Shown here piece by piece: positions 1 to 9,433 of a DNA stretch of 64,000 nt. Position 1 is the first letter of the stretch, and each line of letters begins with the position of its first letter. Source of the DNA: Crocosphaera chwakensis CCY0110 (lineage in GTDB: Bacteria > Cyanobacteriota > Cyanobacteriia > Cyanobacteriales > Microcystaceae); assembly GCF_000169335.1 (NCBI RefSeq), contig NZ_AAXW01000007.1:62001-126000 (forward strand). Direction: 5' to 3'. Under the pieces are notes generated by a model. The model ran no database searches. It was not told the origin of the DNA and worked only from the letters and a program-made list of their open reading frames with translations. The position numbers and the translations under genes are program-made.

Positions 1-1731
1 TTTATAGTGGGTTTATGGGTAGCTTTGATGAATTTTAAAGGACTTGCTACCCAAGGAACTTATGAATCAATTATTGTTAATTTTCGTGAGGATGTTTCGA
101 CCACAACCCTAAGTGAACAAATAGAAGCGATCGCCACTAACTATGATAAAACCTTGAGTCTTAATAGTATATATGCGATCGACGAACATATTTACACCGT
201 TTCAGGGGATAAACAATTTATCGACAACCTGAAACACTCTCCCTTAAAAAAATACGTCGATTACATCGAACCCAACTATATTTATAATGCCCTAGAAAGT
301 CCCAATGATCCTGACTATAGTAAACAATGGAATTTGCACAATATCCATGTAGAAAGGGCCTGGGAAGAAACCAAAGGAGAAGGCATTACTGTAGCGGTTA
401 TCGATACAGGAGTCAGTCGAGTTCCCGACTTACGCCAGACGGAGTTTGTGGCAGGGTATGACTTCGTAAACGATCGCAATGATGCCTCTGATGATAATGG
501 CCACGGAACCCACGTTGCCGGAACCATTGCCCAATCTACCAACAATAATTATGGCGTTGCTGGTATTGCATATCAAGCCAAAATTATGCCCTTAAAAGTG
601 CTTTCAGGCCAGGGAGGGGGAAGTGTTTCCGATATTGCTGATGCCATTCGTTTCGCTGCTGATAACGGGGCTGATATTATCAACATGAGTTTAGGGGGAG
701 GCGGAGAAAGTCAGGTAATGAAAGATGCCATTGACTACGCCTATGATAAGGGTGTTGTCATTATTGCTGCAGCCGGCAACAGTAATCAAAATGCAGCCTC
801 TTACCCTGCTAGATATCCCAAAGTTATTAGTGTTTCAGCCCTTGATGCAACTGGGAAAAAAGCTGGCTATTCTAACTATGGCGCAGGGGTTGACATTTCT
901 GCCCCTGGCGGTAGCGAAAGCGGTAAAATTCTCCAAGAAACCATCGATCCCACCACAGGAGAAGCTGTGTTTTCTGGGTTCCAGGGAACCAGCATGGCTG
1001 CCCCTCATGTAGCCGGCGTTGCTGCTTTAGTTAAAGCGTCTGGTATCAAAAAACCTGACGAAATTTTGGCGGTTTTAACCCAATCTTCCCGTAAAGTTGA
1101 AGACGATACTTTTAACTATTATGGTGCTGGTCAATTAGACGCTGGAGAAGCAGTTAAACTGGCGTTAAAAGGGCAAATTACCTTTAGAGACTTTTTCAGG
1201 TGGTTACGGGATAGTGGCTACTTAAACCCCCGTTTTTGGATAGATGGCGGTATGGTTGCGTTGTTGCCAAAACTGTTAATGGTGTTGGGATCGTATCTCT
1301 TAGCCTTTTTATTACGCAACTATTTCCCTTTCAGTTTCACCAGTCCTTTTAACTGGGGTTTATTGTTAGGGAGTTCTGGTTTATTTTTCTTACAAGGGAT
1401 CTATATCTTTGACTTACCGCAATGGCCGTTTCGAGTCATGGGGAGTTCTATCCCAGAATTAGCCAATTCTGTTCAAGGAACCGCTTCTTTAAATCCCTTT
1501 TTAGCCAGCGTGTTAGTTCCCTTTGTCTTAATTGCCATTTTGTTAGGTCATCGTAGCTGGAAATGGTTTGCGATCGGTACCAGTTTGGGGGTAGCAGGCT
1601 GTTTAACGGTTCATGCTATTATGTCCCCTGCAGTGTGGGCAATGCCCTCTCTAGACGTTTCTAGGGCTTTTCTAGGGTTTAATGCCTTTTGTTGTGTTGC
1701 CTTAGCTTGTTTAGCCAGTAAGAGGTCTTAG
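1..1731 (+). CDS. Subtilisin-like S8 serine protease with C-terminal membrane domain (5' partial)
   Basis: Serine endopeptidase of the subtilase family. Residues are numbered from the GTG at 7. An inhibitor-I9-like prodomain covers about 20-95 and the catalytic domain about 105-385. The triad is visible: Asp133 in VAVIDTG, His166 in NGHGTHVAG and Ser329 in GTSMAAPHVAG. After residue 400 come about four hydrophobic segments, so the protease is probably held in a membrane. The frame is still open at base 1 and the first residues look like the end of an N-terminal hydrophobic segment, so the true start probably lies outside the window. A strong hairpin terminator follows. The family call is firm; the substrate is unknown. 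Confidence 0.9.
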   Translation, partial: FIVGLWVALMNFKGLATQGTYESIIVNFREDVSTTTLSEQIEAIATNYDKTLSLNSIYAIDEHIYTVSGDKQFIDNLKHSPLKKYVDYIEPNYIYNALESPNDPDYSKQWNLHNIHVERAWEETKGEGITVAVIDTGVSRVPDLRQTEFVAGYDFVNDRNDASDDNGHGTHVAGTIAQSTNNNYGVAGIAYQAKIMPLKVLSGQGGGSVSDIADAIRFAADNGADIINMSLGGGGESQVMKDAIDYAYDKGVVIIAAAGNSNQNAASYPARYPKVISVSALDATGKKAGYSNYGAGVDISAPGGSESGKILQETIDPTTGEAVFSGFQGTSMAAPHVAGVAALVKASGIKKPDEILAVLTQSSRKVEDDTFNYYGAGQLDAGEAVKLALKGQITFRDFFRWLRDSGYLNPRFWIDGGMVALLPKLLMVLGSYLLAFLLRNYFPFSFTSPFNWGLLLGSSGLFFLQGIYIFDLPQWPFRVMGSSIPELANSVQGTASLNPFLASVLVPFVLIAILLGHRSWKWFAIGTSLGVAGCLTVHAIMSPAVWAMPSLDVSRAFLGFNAFCCVALACLASKRS

Positions 1732-1747
1732 AAAAGTGAGTTAGGAG

Positions 1748-1771
1748 TTCGGAGTAAATTATTACTCCGAA
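1748..1771 (+). terminator. Rho-independent terminator after the protease gene
   Basis: Perfect 10-bp inverted repeat TTCGGAGTAA / TTACTCCGAA with a 4-nt loop, followed by a T-rich run, 17 nt past the protease stop codon. Confidence 0.75.
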
Positions 1772-2262
1772 TTTCCTTTCGTAACCTCAGACAAAGTTAA
1801 CCTGAGCTTGAGATAAGCTCGAAATTTGATTAAACTCCAAAAATAATTTATTAGGCTATGTCGAAGAAATAGAAGATTCAAGAGTCCAAAAAATCCAAAA
1901 ACATCTACTCTAAAGATAGATTAGCCATCACTATATTGGCAGTGTTTGAAGCATTGAAAATAAACTTCACTGGATTCTTGATGTCACTTTTTTTATTTTC
2001 TTTTTTAAAGTTTCGGTTGGCTCAACTACTTCTATTTTTAAGATTTTTGACATAAGGTTTTTATCCTGCTTTTTTGTCTTTTACTATTTACTAAGACTTA
2101 AGAAAGCCAGATTTCGTTACATATTTTCATAACTAGCAGAAATCCAGTCAGAGCGCATTATTGAGCAAAATTATTTTTTGGCTCTAAAAACGATTTCAAG
2201 AAGTTTGAGATACCCTGAAAATAGGTTTAGAGCATTTTTTGTTGTTTAACCCCAAGAAAAAG
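1772..2262. other. Intergenic stretch holding an IS relic
   Basis: About 490 nt between the protease terminator and the FAD oxidoreductase. Apart from the transposase scraps at 1857-1991, the sequence is T-rich with many stops in all frames. Nothing else is recognisable. Confidence 0.5.
1857..1991 (+). pseudogene. Decayed ISAs1-family transposase remnant (N- and C-terminal scraps joined)
   Basis: Conceptual translation from 1857 reads YVEEIEDSRVQKIQKHLL. After a one-base shift at about 1911 it continues KDRLAITILAV, which resembles the N-terminus of ISAs1-type (IS4-like) transposases. About 10 nt on, another frame gives a TGA and then SIENKLHWILDVTF at 1950-1991, matching the conserved C-terminal HWSIENxLHWVLDV block. 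The roughly 200 residues between these blocks are missing. This looks like an internally deleted, frameshifted relic. No intact terminal repeats were recognised. Confidence 0.6.
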
Positions 2263-3819
2263 ATGGATATAGATTATTTAATCGTAGGTAGTGGAATATC
2301 TGCATTAGTGTTTGCTTCATTGATGGCCAAAGCAGGAAAGCGAGTTCAAATATTAGAAGCCCACGAACATCCTGGTGGGTTTGGCCATAGTTTTACTATA
2401 GGGAATAAGTATACTTTTAATGCACAACTTCACTATGTTTGGGACTGTGGAGAAGGAGAAACAGTTAACCGTGTTCTTCAACAACTTGATTTAGATCAAA
2501 AAGTTACTTTTAAGCAGTATAATCCTGATGGATTCGATCACATGAGAATGCCAGGTTATGCTGTCGATATTCCTTCAAATTCTCAAGTTTTGATTGAACG
2601 ATTATCGAACTTATTTCCTGAAAAAAAAGATAATATTGCTGGTTTTATTACTGAGGTTAATACAGTTAGTCAAGGATTAAAGTATTTGACTCAACCTTTA
2701 ATTATTGGACAAATTTTAAAGAATTTTGGCGATGTTTTTACAACCGCAAAATATGTCAGTAGTACCTTACAAGATGTTTTTGATAAGTTTGATTTACCGA
2801 AAGAAGCACAAACTTTATTAGCATTGCAGTGGCCTGATTTTTTATTACCACCAAAACAACTATCATTTTATGCGTGGGTGATTCTATTTACTGCTTATCA
2901 AAGAGGGGCCTATTATCCCAATAAACATTTTGAATTTGTTATTGATTCTTTGGTAGAAGTTATCAAAAAAAATAACGGAGAAATTTTATATGAACAAGAA
3001 GTAATTGACTTTATTGTGAGTAATAAAACGGTTGAGGGGGTTAAGGCGATTAATCGAAATACCCATGAAACCAAAGAATTTGTAGGGAAGACAATTATTT
3101 GTAATATCGATCCCAAAAAAGCAGCTAAAATGATCGGATTTGATAAATTTTCTTGGTCAGTTCAACAAAAATTAAATTATGAATATTCCCCGTCTAATTA
3201 TGTTGCTTATTGTGTGGTCAAAGATATCGATTTAAGAGACTACGGTTTTGGAGAATGGAATACGTTTCATAGTGAACAAAAGGACTTAAATACAGCATTT
3301 AAGCAAATGTATGAAGATAATGATTTTTCTCAATTGAGTTTTGCTATTACTACCCCAACCCTATTAACTAATGAAGAAAGAGACTGTCCGGAAGATTGTC
3401 AAATTGTTGAATTTTTAACAGTGGCTAATTATAACTATTTTAAAGAACTCAGAGAAACAGATAAGAAGGAATATTATCGGAAAAAAGAAGAAATTTTAGA
3501 TATTATGCTCGATATAGTAGAAGAAAAATATGTTCCTAATTTTCGAGAACATCTGGTGTTGAAAATGACAGGAAGTCCCACCACAAATGAAAGATTTTGT
3601 TGGTGTCCAATGGGTAATTCTTATGGTTCTAGTTTAACCCCAAAACAGATGACAATTGGTCGCCTGAGTTCTGAAAGCTCCCTCAAAAACTTCTATTTTT
3701 GTAATGCTTCTTCTGGATATCCTGGGTTTGCACCTACTTTTTGGACTGGAGCAACTTTATATCAGAAATTATCAGAAGATTCAATCTTATCAAAAAGTCT
3801 AGATAAACAAAATCGTTGA
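2263..3819 (+). CDS. FAD-dependent oxidoreductase, carotenoid isomerase / phytoene desaturase-like
   Basis: Flavoprotein of the phytoene desaturase/CrtISO/retinol saturase superfamily, about 518 residues. The N-terminus carries the dinucleotide-binding fold (YLIVGSGISALVFASLMAKAGK, then an acidic end of beta2 in ILEAHEHPGG). The C-terminus has the family's conserved G-rich FAD-contacting end (NASSGYPGFAPTFWTGA). I start at the ATG at 2263 because the upstream TTG at 2239 adds only a non-conserved lysine-rich peptide. It is followed on the same strand by another FAD oxidoreductase and a glutaminase, probably one operon. The substrate is unknown; a polyene or lipid is the guess from the family. 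Confidence 0.8.
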   Translation: MDIDYLIVGSGISALVFASLMAKAGKRVQILEAHEHPGGFGHSFTIGNKYTFNAQLHYVWDCGEGETVNRVLQQLDLDQKVTFKQYNPDGFDHMRMPGYAVDIPSNSQVLIERLSNLFPEKKDNIAGFITEVNTVSQGLKYLTQPLIIGQILKNFGDVFTTAKYVSSTLQDVFDKFDLPKEAQTLLALQWPDFLLPPKQLSFYAWVILFTAYQRGAYYPNKHFEFVIDSLVEVIKKNNGEILYEQEVIDFIVSNKTVEGVKAINRNTHETKEFVGKTIICNIDPKKAAKMIGFDKFSWSVQQKLNYEYSPSNYVAYCVVKDIDLRDYGFGEWNTFHSEQKDLNTAFKQMYEDNDFSQLSFAITTPTLLTNEERDCPEDCQIVEFLTVANYNYFKELRETDKKEYYRKKEEILDIMLDIVEEKYVPNFREHLVLKMTGSPTTNERFCWCPMGNSYGSSLTPKQMTIGRLSSESSLKNFYFCNASSGYPGFAPTFWTGATLYQKLSEDSILSKSLDKQNR

Positions 3820-3869
3820 ATAAACAGGTTGATTTATTGTTTAGTTATTATAAAAAGGAGATGAATACT

Positions 3870-5087
3870 ATGAGATTTGCTATTATTGGTGGTGGTGCAA
3901 GTGGAATGGTAACAGCTTATTTACTGGAAAAACGAGGTCATTCTGTAACGGTTTTTGAGAAGAAATCCTATTTAGGGGGTAATATTATTACCTTAAATAA
4001 AAATGTTAAACCTAATCGCTCTAATTGTAATTTAATCTTAGACTGTGGTGTTTTAGAATTTCCTACCGTATTTCACAATTTTCTTAGTTTAATGGAAGAA
4101 TTAGAAGTGGAATTAGAACCGATATACACAGGTTCAGGATTATTTTTAAGAGATGGTCATTATTTTTTATCAGGGGGAATGATTAAAAAGAATTTTCAAG
4201 GCTGGAAAAGATGGCTAGAACATTTGAGATTAGATACATTATATGCTCGTTCTGCTGGATTGTGGGCAAAACTTAAGTTTAGTAACCGACAAGAATTTTA
4301 TGATCATTCTATTGCTTATTATTTAGAGCGTCAATGTATTCGTAATTGTTGGTTAAAATTATTATTAATGTATAGTTATTCTATGTCCTTTGATTTGATT
4401 GATCAATTTCCAGCAGTGTTAGGAATACCGATTCTAAAAAATTATGTTTTTGTTGACTGGGTAAGGGTAAAAGGTGGTGTTTATTCTTACATTGAAAAGA
4501 TTTTAGAGAAGTTAAAAGGGAAAATATTTGTTAATACAGAAATTGTAAAAATTTCCAGACTGGATAACTCAGTAAACCTTTATTTTAATGATGGAACTGA
4601 TCAAGCATTTGATCGCGTTGTATTTGCTACTCCTCCTGATCAAGTATTAAAATTATTATCTGATCCCAGTGAAGCGGAAATGAAACGATTTTCTCCTTGG
4701 AAGGAAAACAAAGCAACAAATATGGCTCATAAAGATACCAGTATTTATGAACCTTATGGAATTAAAGAATTTTCAGAATTTGACTTTTTTGAAACAACAA
4801 AATCCTGGGGTTATAATGCTTACTTGAATCAGGTGTGTGGTATTAACTCTTCTGAAAAATATAGTCTTGCTTTTAACTTAGAAGAGTTAATTAATCAAGA
4901 TAAAATTGTTCATATCCAAGAACATAAAACTCCTTTTTATACGGTAGAAGCACTCAAATACGTTCCAGAAATTATTAAAACGAATGGAATAAATAATACT
5001 TATTACGCAGGTGCTTATCTTTCAGATGGATTACACGAAGGAGCGATTACCTCTGCCTTTCGAGTCGCTGAATTAATAGGTAGATAA
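3870..5087 (+). CDS. FAD/NAD(P)-binding amine-oxidase-like protein
   Basis: Flavoprotein of about 405 residues. The N-terminal ADP-binding fold is clear (FAIIGGGASGMVTAYLLEKRGH with a following FEKKSYLGGN). The C-terminus AGAYLSDGLHEGAITSAFRVAE is the FAD-binding end typical of amine oxidase-like flavoproteins. The ATG at 3870 is chosen because AAGGAG at 3855-3860 sits about 9 nt upstream of it; the ATG at 3861 directly abuts that site. It begins 50 nt after the preceding oxidoreductase and ends 37 nt before glutaminase. The substrate cannot be told from sequence. Confidence 0.78.
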   Translation: MRFAIIGGGASGMVTAYLLEKRGHSVTVFEKKSYLGGNIITLNKNVKPNRSNCNLILDCGVLEFPTVFHNFLSLMEELEVELEPIYTGSGLFLRDGHYFLSGGMIKKNFQGWKRWLEHLRLDTLYARSAGLWAKLKFSNRQEFYDHSIAYYLERQCIRNCWLKLLLMYSYSMSFDLIDQFPAVLGIPILKNYVFVDWVRVKGGVYSYIEKILEKLKGKIFVNTEIVKISRLDNSVNLYFNDGTDQAFDRVVFATPPDQVLKLLSDPSEAEMKRFSPWKENKATNMAHKDTSIYEPYGIKEFSEFDFFETTKSWGYNAYLNQVCGINSSEKYSLAFNLEELINQDKIVHIQEHKTPFYTVEALKYVPEIIKTNGINNTYYAGAYLSDGLHEGAITSAFRVAELIGR

Positions 5088-5124
5088 ACTATAATAACTT
5101 AGAAGATATAAAAAATAATGTGAC

Positions 5125-6024
5125 ATGAAACAATTATCTGAGCTATCTTCAGAACAATTATCTGATTGGTTATCGGAAGCATCTGAACAAGCTAAACAAG
5201 GCAAATTACCGAATTATATTCCTCTATTAGAAGAAAGTAAACCTAGTATATTAAGTTTTTGTATTGTTACTCAAAATAATTATCTTGTCAGTCAAGAAGA
5301 TAGTAATCTTAAGTTTCCTTTGATGAGTATTATTAAACCTTTTTTATTACTGCATTTACTATCACAGTTTGGAAAAGAAGTGATCTTTAAAAAAGTAGGA
5401 TCTCAACCTTCTAACTATTCCTTCAACTCTCTAGAACAGTTACAATTAGATCAAGGATTTCCTCGTAATCCTATGATTAATAGTGGTGCATTAACCTTAG
5501 CCTCTTTACTTCCTGGAAATGATGGAGATAAAAAGTGTAAAAACTTACAACAATGGTTAAATCAAAAAAGTGAATGTCATCTATTTCTAGATGAATCAAT
5601 GCTAGAATCAGTTGAATCTTTACCCAATATTCGCAATAAAGCAATTATCGATAAATTAACCAAAACAGGACACATTAATGACCCAGAAATTACATTAGAT
5701 ACTTATAATAAAATTTGCTGCCTTTCTGGTACTGTTATTGACTTAGCTCGTTTAGGTTTATTATTAGTTAATGCCCCGAATATATCATCAAGAAATGCTG
5801 AAATTGTCCTAAATATTATGATTACTTGTGGACTATATGAAGCCTCAGAAAACTTAGCTAAAAACATTGGCTTTCCGAGTAAATCGGGGGTCAGTGGTGC
5901 TATCTTATCTATTGTGCCAGAACAAGGAGCGATCGCTTGTTATAGTCCTCCTTTGGATGCACAAGGAAACTCGGTAGCTAGTTTATATCTAATTGAAAAA
6001 ATTGCTCGCTATTTAAAGACCTAA
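5125..6024 (+). CDS. glsA: Glutaminase (glutaminase A family)
   Basis: Hydrolyses L-glutamine to glutamate and ammonia. At 299 residues it has normal family length. The serine beta-lactamase-like SxxK catalytic motif is seen as S68-I-I-K71. Conserved NPMINSGAL and the C-terminal KSGVSGAI block are also present. It is the last of three same-strand genes after two FAD oxidoreductases. Its 3' end overlaps the convergent mgtE end by 12 nt, so neither gene has an intergenic terminator. The enzyme call is strong; why it is coupled to flavoproteins is unclear. Confidence 0.9.
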   Translation: MKQLSELSSEQLSDWLSEASEQAKQGKLPNYIPLLEESKPSILSFCIVTQNNYLVSQEDSNLKFPLMSIIKPFLLLHLLSQFGKEVIFKKVGSQPSNYSFNSLEQLQLDQGFPRNPMINSGALTLASLLPGNDGDKKCKNLQQWLNQKSECHLFLDESMLESVESLPNIRNKAIIDKLTKTGHINDPEITLDTYNKICCLSGTVIDLARLGLLLVNAPNISSRNAEIVLNIMITCGLYEASENLAKNIGFPSKSGVSGAILSIVPEQGAIACYSPPLDAQGNSVASLYLIEKIARYLKT

Positions 6025-7431
6025 AATAAGTCTAGCAATAGAAAAATAAATTAACACCCCAATGACATCTACTGCAGTAGTAATAAACGGGGCCGACATC
6101 AACGCCGGATCAAGACCAAACGACCGAAATACAAAGGGTAAGGCCGAACCCGCAACGGAGGCTAAAATAGCGATCGCTACTAAACTAATACCTACAGACA
6201 TCGAAACTAACCAGTTACCTTGGAGTCCATAGGCCCACACCGTCGCTAAAGCCCCTAAAGCAAGCCCTAATAATGCTCCGGCCATTAATTCCCTTAAAAT
6301 CACCTGCCCGGCACCAAGATCCATAATATCCTCTGTATTTAAGCCCCGAATGACCACCGTTGAGGACTGGGCCCCAACGTTACCACCAGTCCCAGTTAAC
6401 AGGGGAATAAACGCCGTCAGGATGGCCATTTGTTCGAGTAAACCCACTTGAGATTTAATAATGGTTCCGGTGACGGTATTGGTCAATAATAAGATCAGTA
6501 ACCACATTACTCGTTTTCGGGCTACAGTAATTAAACTGGTTTGAAAATAGTTATCGCCGTCAGACTGTACCCCACCCAACGCATAGATATCTTCGGTGGC
6601 TTCTTGTTGTAAGATATCAATGACATCATCAACCGTGACAACTCCCACTAATCTTTGTTCCTTGTCCACCACTGGAACCGCTAATAAGTCGTACCTTTGA
6701 ATCACTCGCGCTACATCTTCTTGATCGTCATTGGTGTTGACCGAAACAATCTCTTTAGCCATGATTTCCCCTAGGGTAACTTCTGGGGAAGATAAGACCA
6801 AATCTCTTAACGAAACAATACCCACCAAATGACGAAAGGCATCAGTGACATAGAGATAATAAACAATTTCTGAAGCAGTGGCTAAGGTTCTAATTCTTTC
6901 TAAGGTTTGGGCAACCGTTAAACTTTCTTTGAGAGAAATATATTCCGGGGTCATGATGCGCCCTGCGGTATATTCCTCATAGCCTAATAATAATGCGGTG
7001 GTTTGTCGTTCTTCTGGGCTTAATTGTTCGAGTAAACGACGGACGACTTTAGCCGGTAATTCATCAAATAAACGGGCGCGATCATCTGGGGACATCTCGT
7101 CTACAATATCCCTAACTTCTTGTTGTTTAAATTGTTCAATTAACGATTGTTGAACCATTGAGTCCAATTGTTCATATACAGCGATCGCTTCTTCTTTGAC
7201 CAATAAACGAAAGGCGATCACTTGCATAGACTGGGGTAACCCTTCAATGGCCTCAGCAATATCAACCGGTTGCACCGGAACCAAGAGGGATTTTGCTCCT
7301 TCTAAATTTCCCTGTTCTAATAATAAGGCTAATTGGTTGCAGACTAATTGACGCAACTCTTTACGGGTATTTGATGGTATTGCTGTTACAGGTTCCTTTT
7401 GGTTCACTTTTTGATTCGATAAAGAACCCAT
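6013..7431 (-). CDS. mgtE: Magnesium transporter MgtE
   Basis: Mg2+ channel/transporter. The domain order is typical: a helical N domain (about 25-135), a tandem CBS pair (about 140-265) acting as Mg2+ sensor, and about five C-terminal transmembrane helices including the signature TGGNVGAQSSTVVIRGL. I place the start at the ATG at 7431 (MGSLSNQK). A TTG at 7467 would add 12 residues; no clear ribosome binding site decides between them. It converges on and overlaps the glutaminase gene. Confidence 0.92.
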   Translation of the reverse strand: MGSLSNQKVNQKEPVTAIPSNTRKELRQLVCNQLALLLEQGNLEGAKSLLVPVQPVDIAEAIEGLPQSMQVIAFRLLVKEEAIAVYEQLDSMVQQSLIEQFKQQEVRDIVDEMSPDDRARLFDELPAKVVRRLLEQLSPEERQTTALLLGYEEYTAGRIMTPEYISLKESLTVAQTLERIRTLATASEIVYYLYVTDAFRHLVGIVSLRDLVLSSPEVTLGEIMAKEIVSVNTNDDQEDVARVIQRYDLLAVPVVDKEQRLVGVVTVDDVIDILQQEATEDIYALGGVQSDGDNYFQTSLITVARKRVMWLLILLLTNTVTGTIIKSQVGLLEQMAILTAFIPLLTGTGGNVGAQSSTVVIRGLNTEDIMDLGAGQVILRELMAGALLGLALGALATVWAYGLQGNWLVSMSVGISLVAIAILASVAGSALPFVFRSFGLDPALMSAPFITTAVDVIGVLIYFSIARLILGL

Positions 7432-7674
7432 AGATACATTGATTCTATGGGTCGATTTTGATGACAATCATAATTGATTTTATGTTCATTCATCAACTGA
7501 TCAATGTTCTTAATAATATACGACTAATGAGCATCGCATTGAGATCCTAGATGTATTAGGATTGTAGAGATTTTTATCTTCTAGAAGAATATAGGGGTCG
7601 ATCTGATTTGACGAAACACAAGATGAGACAATATAAACATAGAGAAACACTATCGTTATTAGTTCCTAACCTTA

Positions 7675-9306
7675 ATGGCTAACAGCAACTTCCGGCAAGA
7701 AAATATGGTTTCTGAACAAACTTGTATCCTAGCTGCTATTGATATTGGCACCAACTCCATTCACATGGTAATTGTGGAAATTGATAAAACCTTACCCGCT
7801 TTTACCATTATTTCACGGGAAAAAGATACAGTACGCTTAGGAGAAAGAGATCCCAAAACAGGGAATTTAACCGAAGCAGCGATCGCCCGTTCTTTAGCGT
7901 CTCTCAGGCGATGTAAAGACTTAGCAGACAGTTTCAAGGTAGAACATATTATTGCGGCCGCCACCAGTGCCACTAGAGAAGCTCCTAATGGGTTAGACTT
8001 TATCTGGCAGGTTGAAGAAGAAATCGGTATTACCATCAATTTGATTTCGGGGTATGAAGAAGCCAGACGCATCTATTTAGGGGTGTTATCGGGGATGGAT
8101 TTCCAAGAAAAACCCCACGTTATTATTGATATTGGAGGCGGTTCAACGGAGATTGTTCTAGCAGATGCTCAAGAACCCCGATTTTTGAGCAGTACCAAAG
8201 TTGGGGCGGTTCGTCTGACTAATGAGTTGATCAGTAGTGACCCTATTGAAGAGACAGAATTGACCTATTTACGGGCTTATGTGCGAGGAATGTTAGAACG
8301 GCCCATTGATGAGATTAAACGGAAACTAAAACCAGGGGAAACCCTCCAAGCTGTAGGGACATCAGGAACCATTGAAACCTTAGTCGGTATCGATGCTATC
8401 CAAACTTTAGGGGAACTACCGAGTCCGTTACAAGGGTATCAAATGAGTCGTAAAGACCTCAAAGATATGGTTAAAAAACTTGTTTCTTTGACCTATGAAG
8501 AACGGGTTGATATATCAGGAATGTCCGAAAAAAGAGCAGAAATTATTGTTGCTGGCGCGGTTATTCTTTTAGAAGCTATGACCATGTTAGACCTGGAAAC
8601 GATTACTATTTGTGAAAGGGCTTTAAGAGAAGGAATGATCGTTGATTGGATGTTAAGCCACGGATTAATTGAAGATCGACTTAGTTTTCAAACGGCAGTT
8701 CGTCAAAGAAGTGTTTATAAAATCGCCCGAAAATATCAAGTTGATCTCGGTTATGGGGAAACAGTTGCTAATTTTGCAGTCAGTTTATTTGAGCAACTGG
8801 CTGGTGTACTTCATGACTGGGAAAAAAGCGAACGGGAATTATTGTGGTCAGCAGCTATTTTACATAATTGTGGTGTTTATATTAGTCATTCATCTCATCA
8901 TAAACATTCTTATTATTTAATTCGTCATGCAGAATTATTAGGCTTTACAGAAATTGAAATTGAAACCATTGCTAACATTGCCCGTTATCATCGTAAAAGT
9001 ACCCCTAAGAAAAAACATGACGCTTACAGTAAATTACCAGATCAATATCGTAAACGTATTAAACAATTGAGTGCTATCTTACGGATTGCTGTAGCCTTAG
9101 ATCGTCGTCAAATTGGTGCTATTAAAGACATTCATTGTAAATATGATGAAGAATACAAAAAGCTTCATTTACATCTTATTCCCTCTAATTCACAAGACGA
9201 TTGCGCCTTAGAATTATGGAATTTAGACTATAAAAAAGTAGTGTTTGAAGATTTATTCGATGTTAAAATTGTCGCTACTGCAGAATCGCAATTAGTTATT
9301 AATTAG
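7675..9306 (+). CDS. ppx: Exopolyphosphatase / Ppx-GppA phosphatase
   Basis: Releases phosphate from polyphosphate or cleaves pppGpp. The ASKHA-fold N-terminal half shows AAIDIGTNSIHMVIVE, with the second phosphate loop IIDIGGGSTEIV. The C-terminal half (from about residue 320) is an HD-like helical domain with histidine-rich LWSAAILHNCGVYISHSSHHKHS. Length of 543 fits long-form Ppx. An alternative start is the Met at residue 11. It is a single gene on its strand between mgtE and the PEP-CTERM gene. Ppx and GppA activity cannot be separated by eye. Confidence 0.88.
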   Translation: MANSNFRQENMVSEQTCILAAIDIGTNSIHMVIVEIDKTLPAFTIISREKDTVRLGERDPKTGNLTEAAIARSLASLRRCKDLADSFKVEHIIAAATSATREAPNGLDFIWQVEEEIGITINLISGYEEARRIYLGVLSGMDFQEKPHVIIDIGGGSTEIVLADAQEPRFLSSTKVGAVRLTNELISSDPIEETELTYLRAYVRGMLERPIDEIKRKLKPGETLQAVGTSGTIETLVGIDAIQTLGELPSPLQGYQMSRKDLKDMVKKLVSLTYEERVDISGMSEKRAEIIVAGAVILLEAMTMLDLETITICERALREGMIVDWMLSHGLIEDRLSFQTAVRQRSVYKIARKYQVDLGYGETVANFAVSLFEQLAGVLHDWEKSERELLWSAAILHNCGVYISHSSHHKHSYYLIRHAELLGFTEIEIETIANIARYHRKSTPKKKHDAYSKLPDQYRKRIKQLSAILRIAVALDRRQIGAIKDIHCKYDEEYKKLHLHLIPSNSQDDCALELWNLDYKKVVFEDLFDVKIVATAESQLVIN

Positions 9307-9341
9307 TAAAAGAGAAAAAAATATACCTGATATCCGAAATC

Positions 9342-9360
9342 TTCTCTCTAAAAGAGAGAA
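9342..9360 (+). terminator. Weak hairpin after ppx
   Basis: Inverted repeat TTCTCTCT / AGAGAGAA with a 3-nt loop, 35 nt after the ppx stop. No good T-run follows, so the role is tentative. Confidence 0.35.
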
Positions 9361-9433
9361 GAAATTGCTCATTGTTAATTAATAAAAATTTTTATATTAA
9401 TTGCTTTTTATTGTCTTAATAGTTCAATAAATC

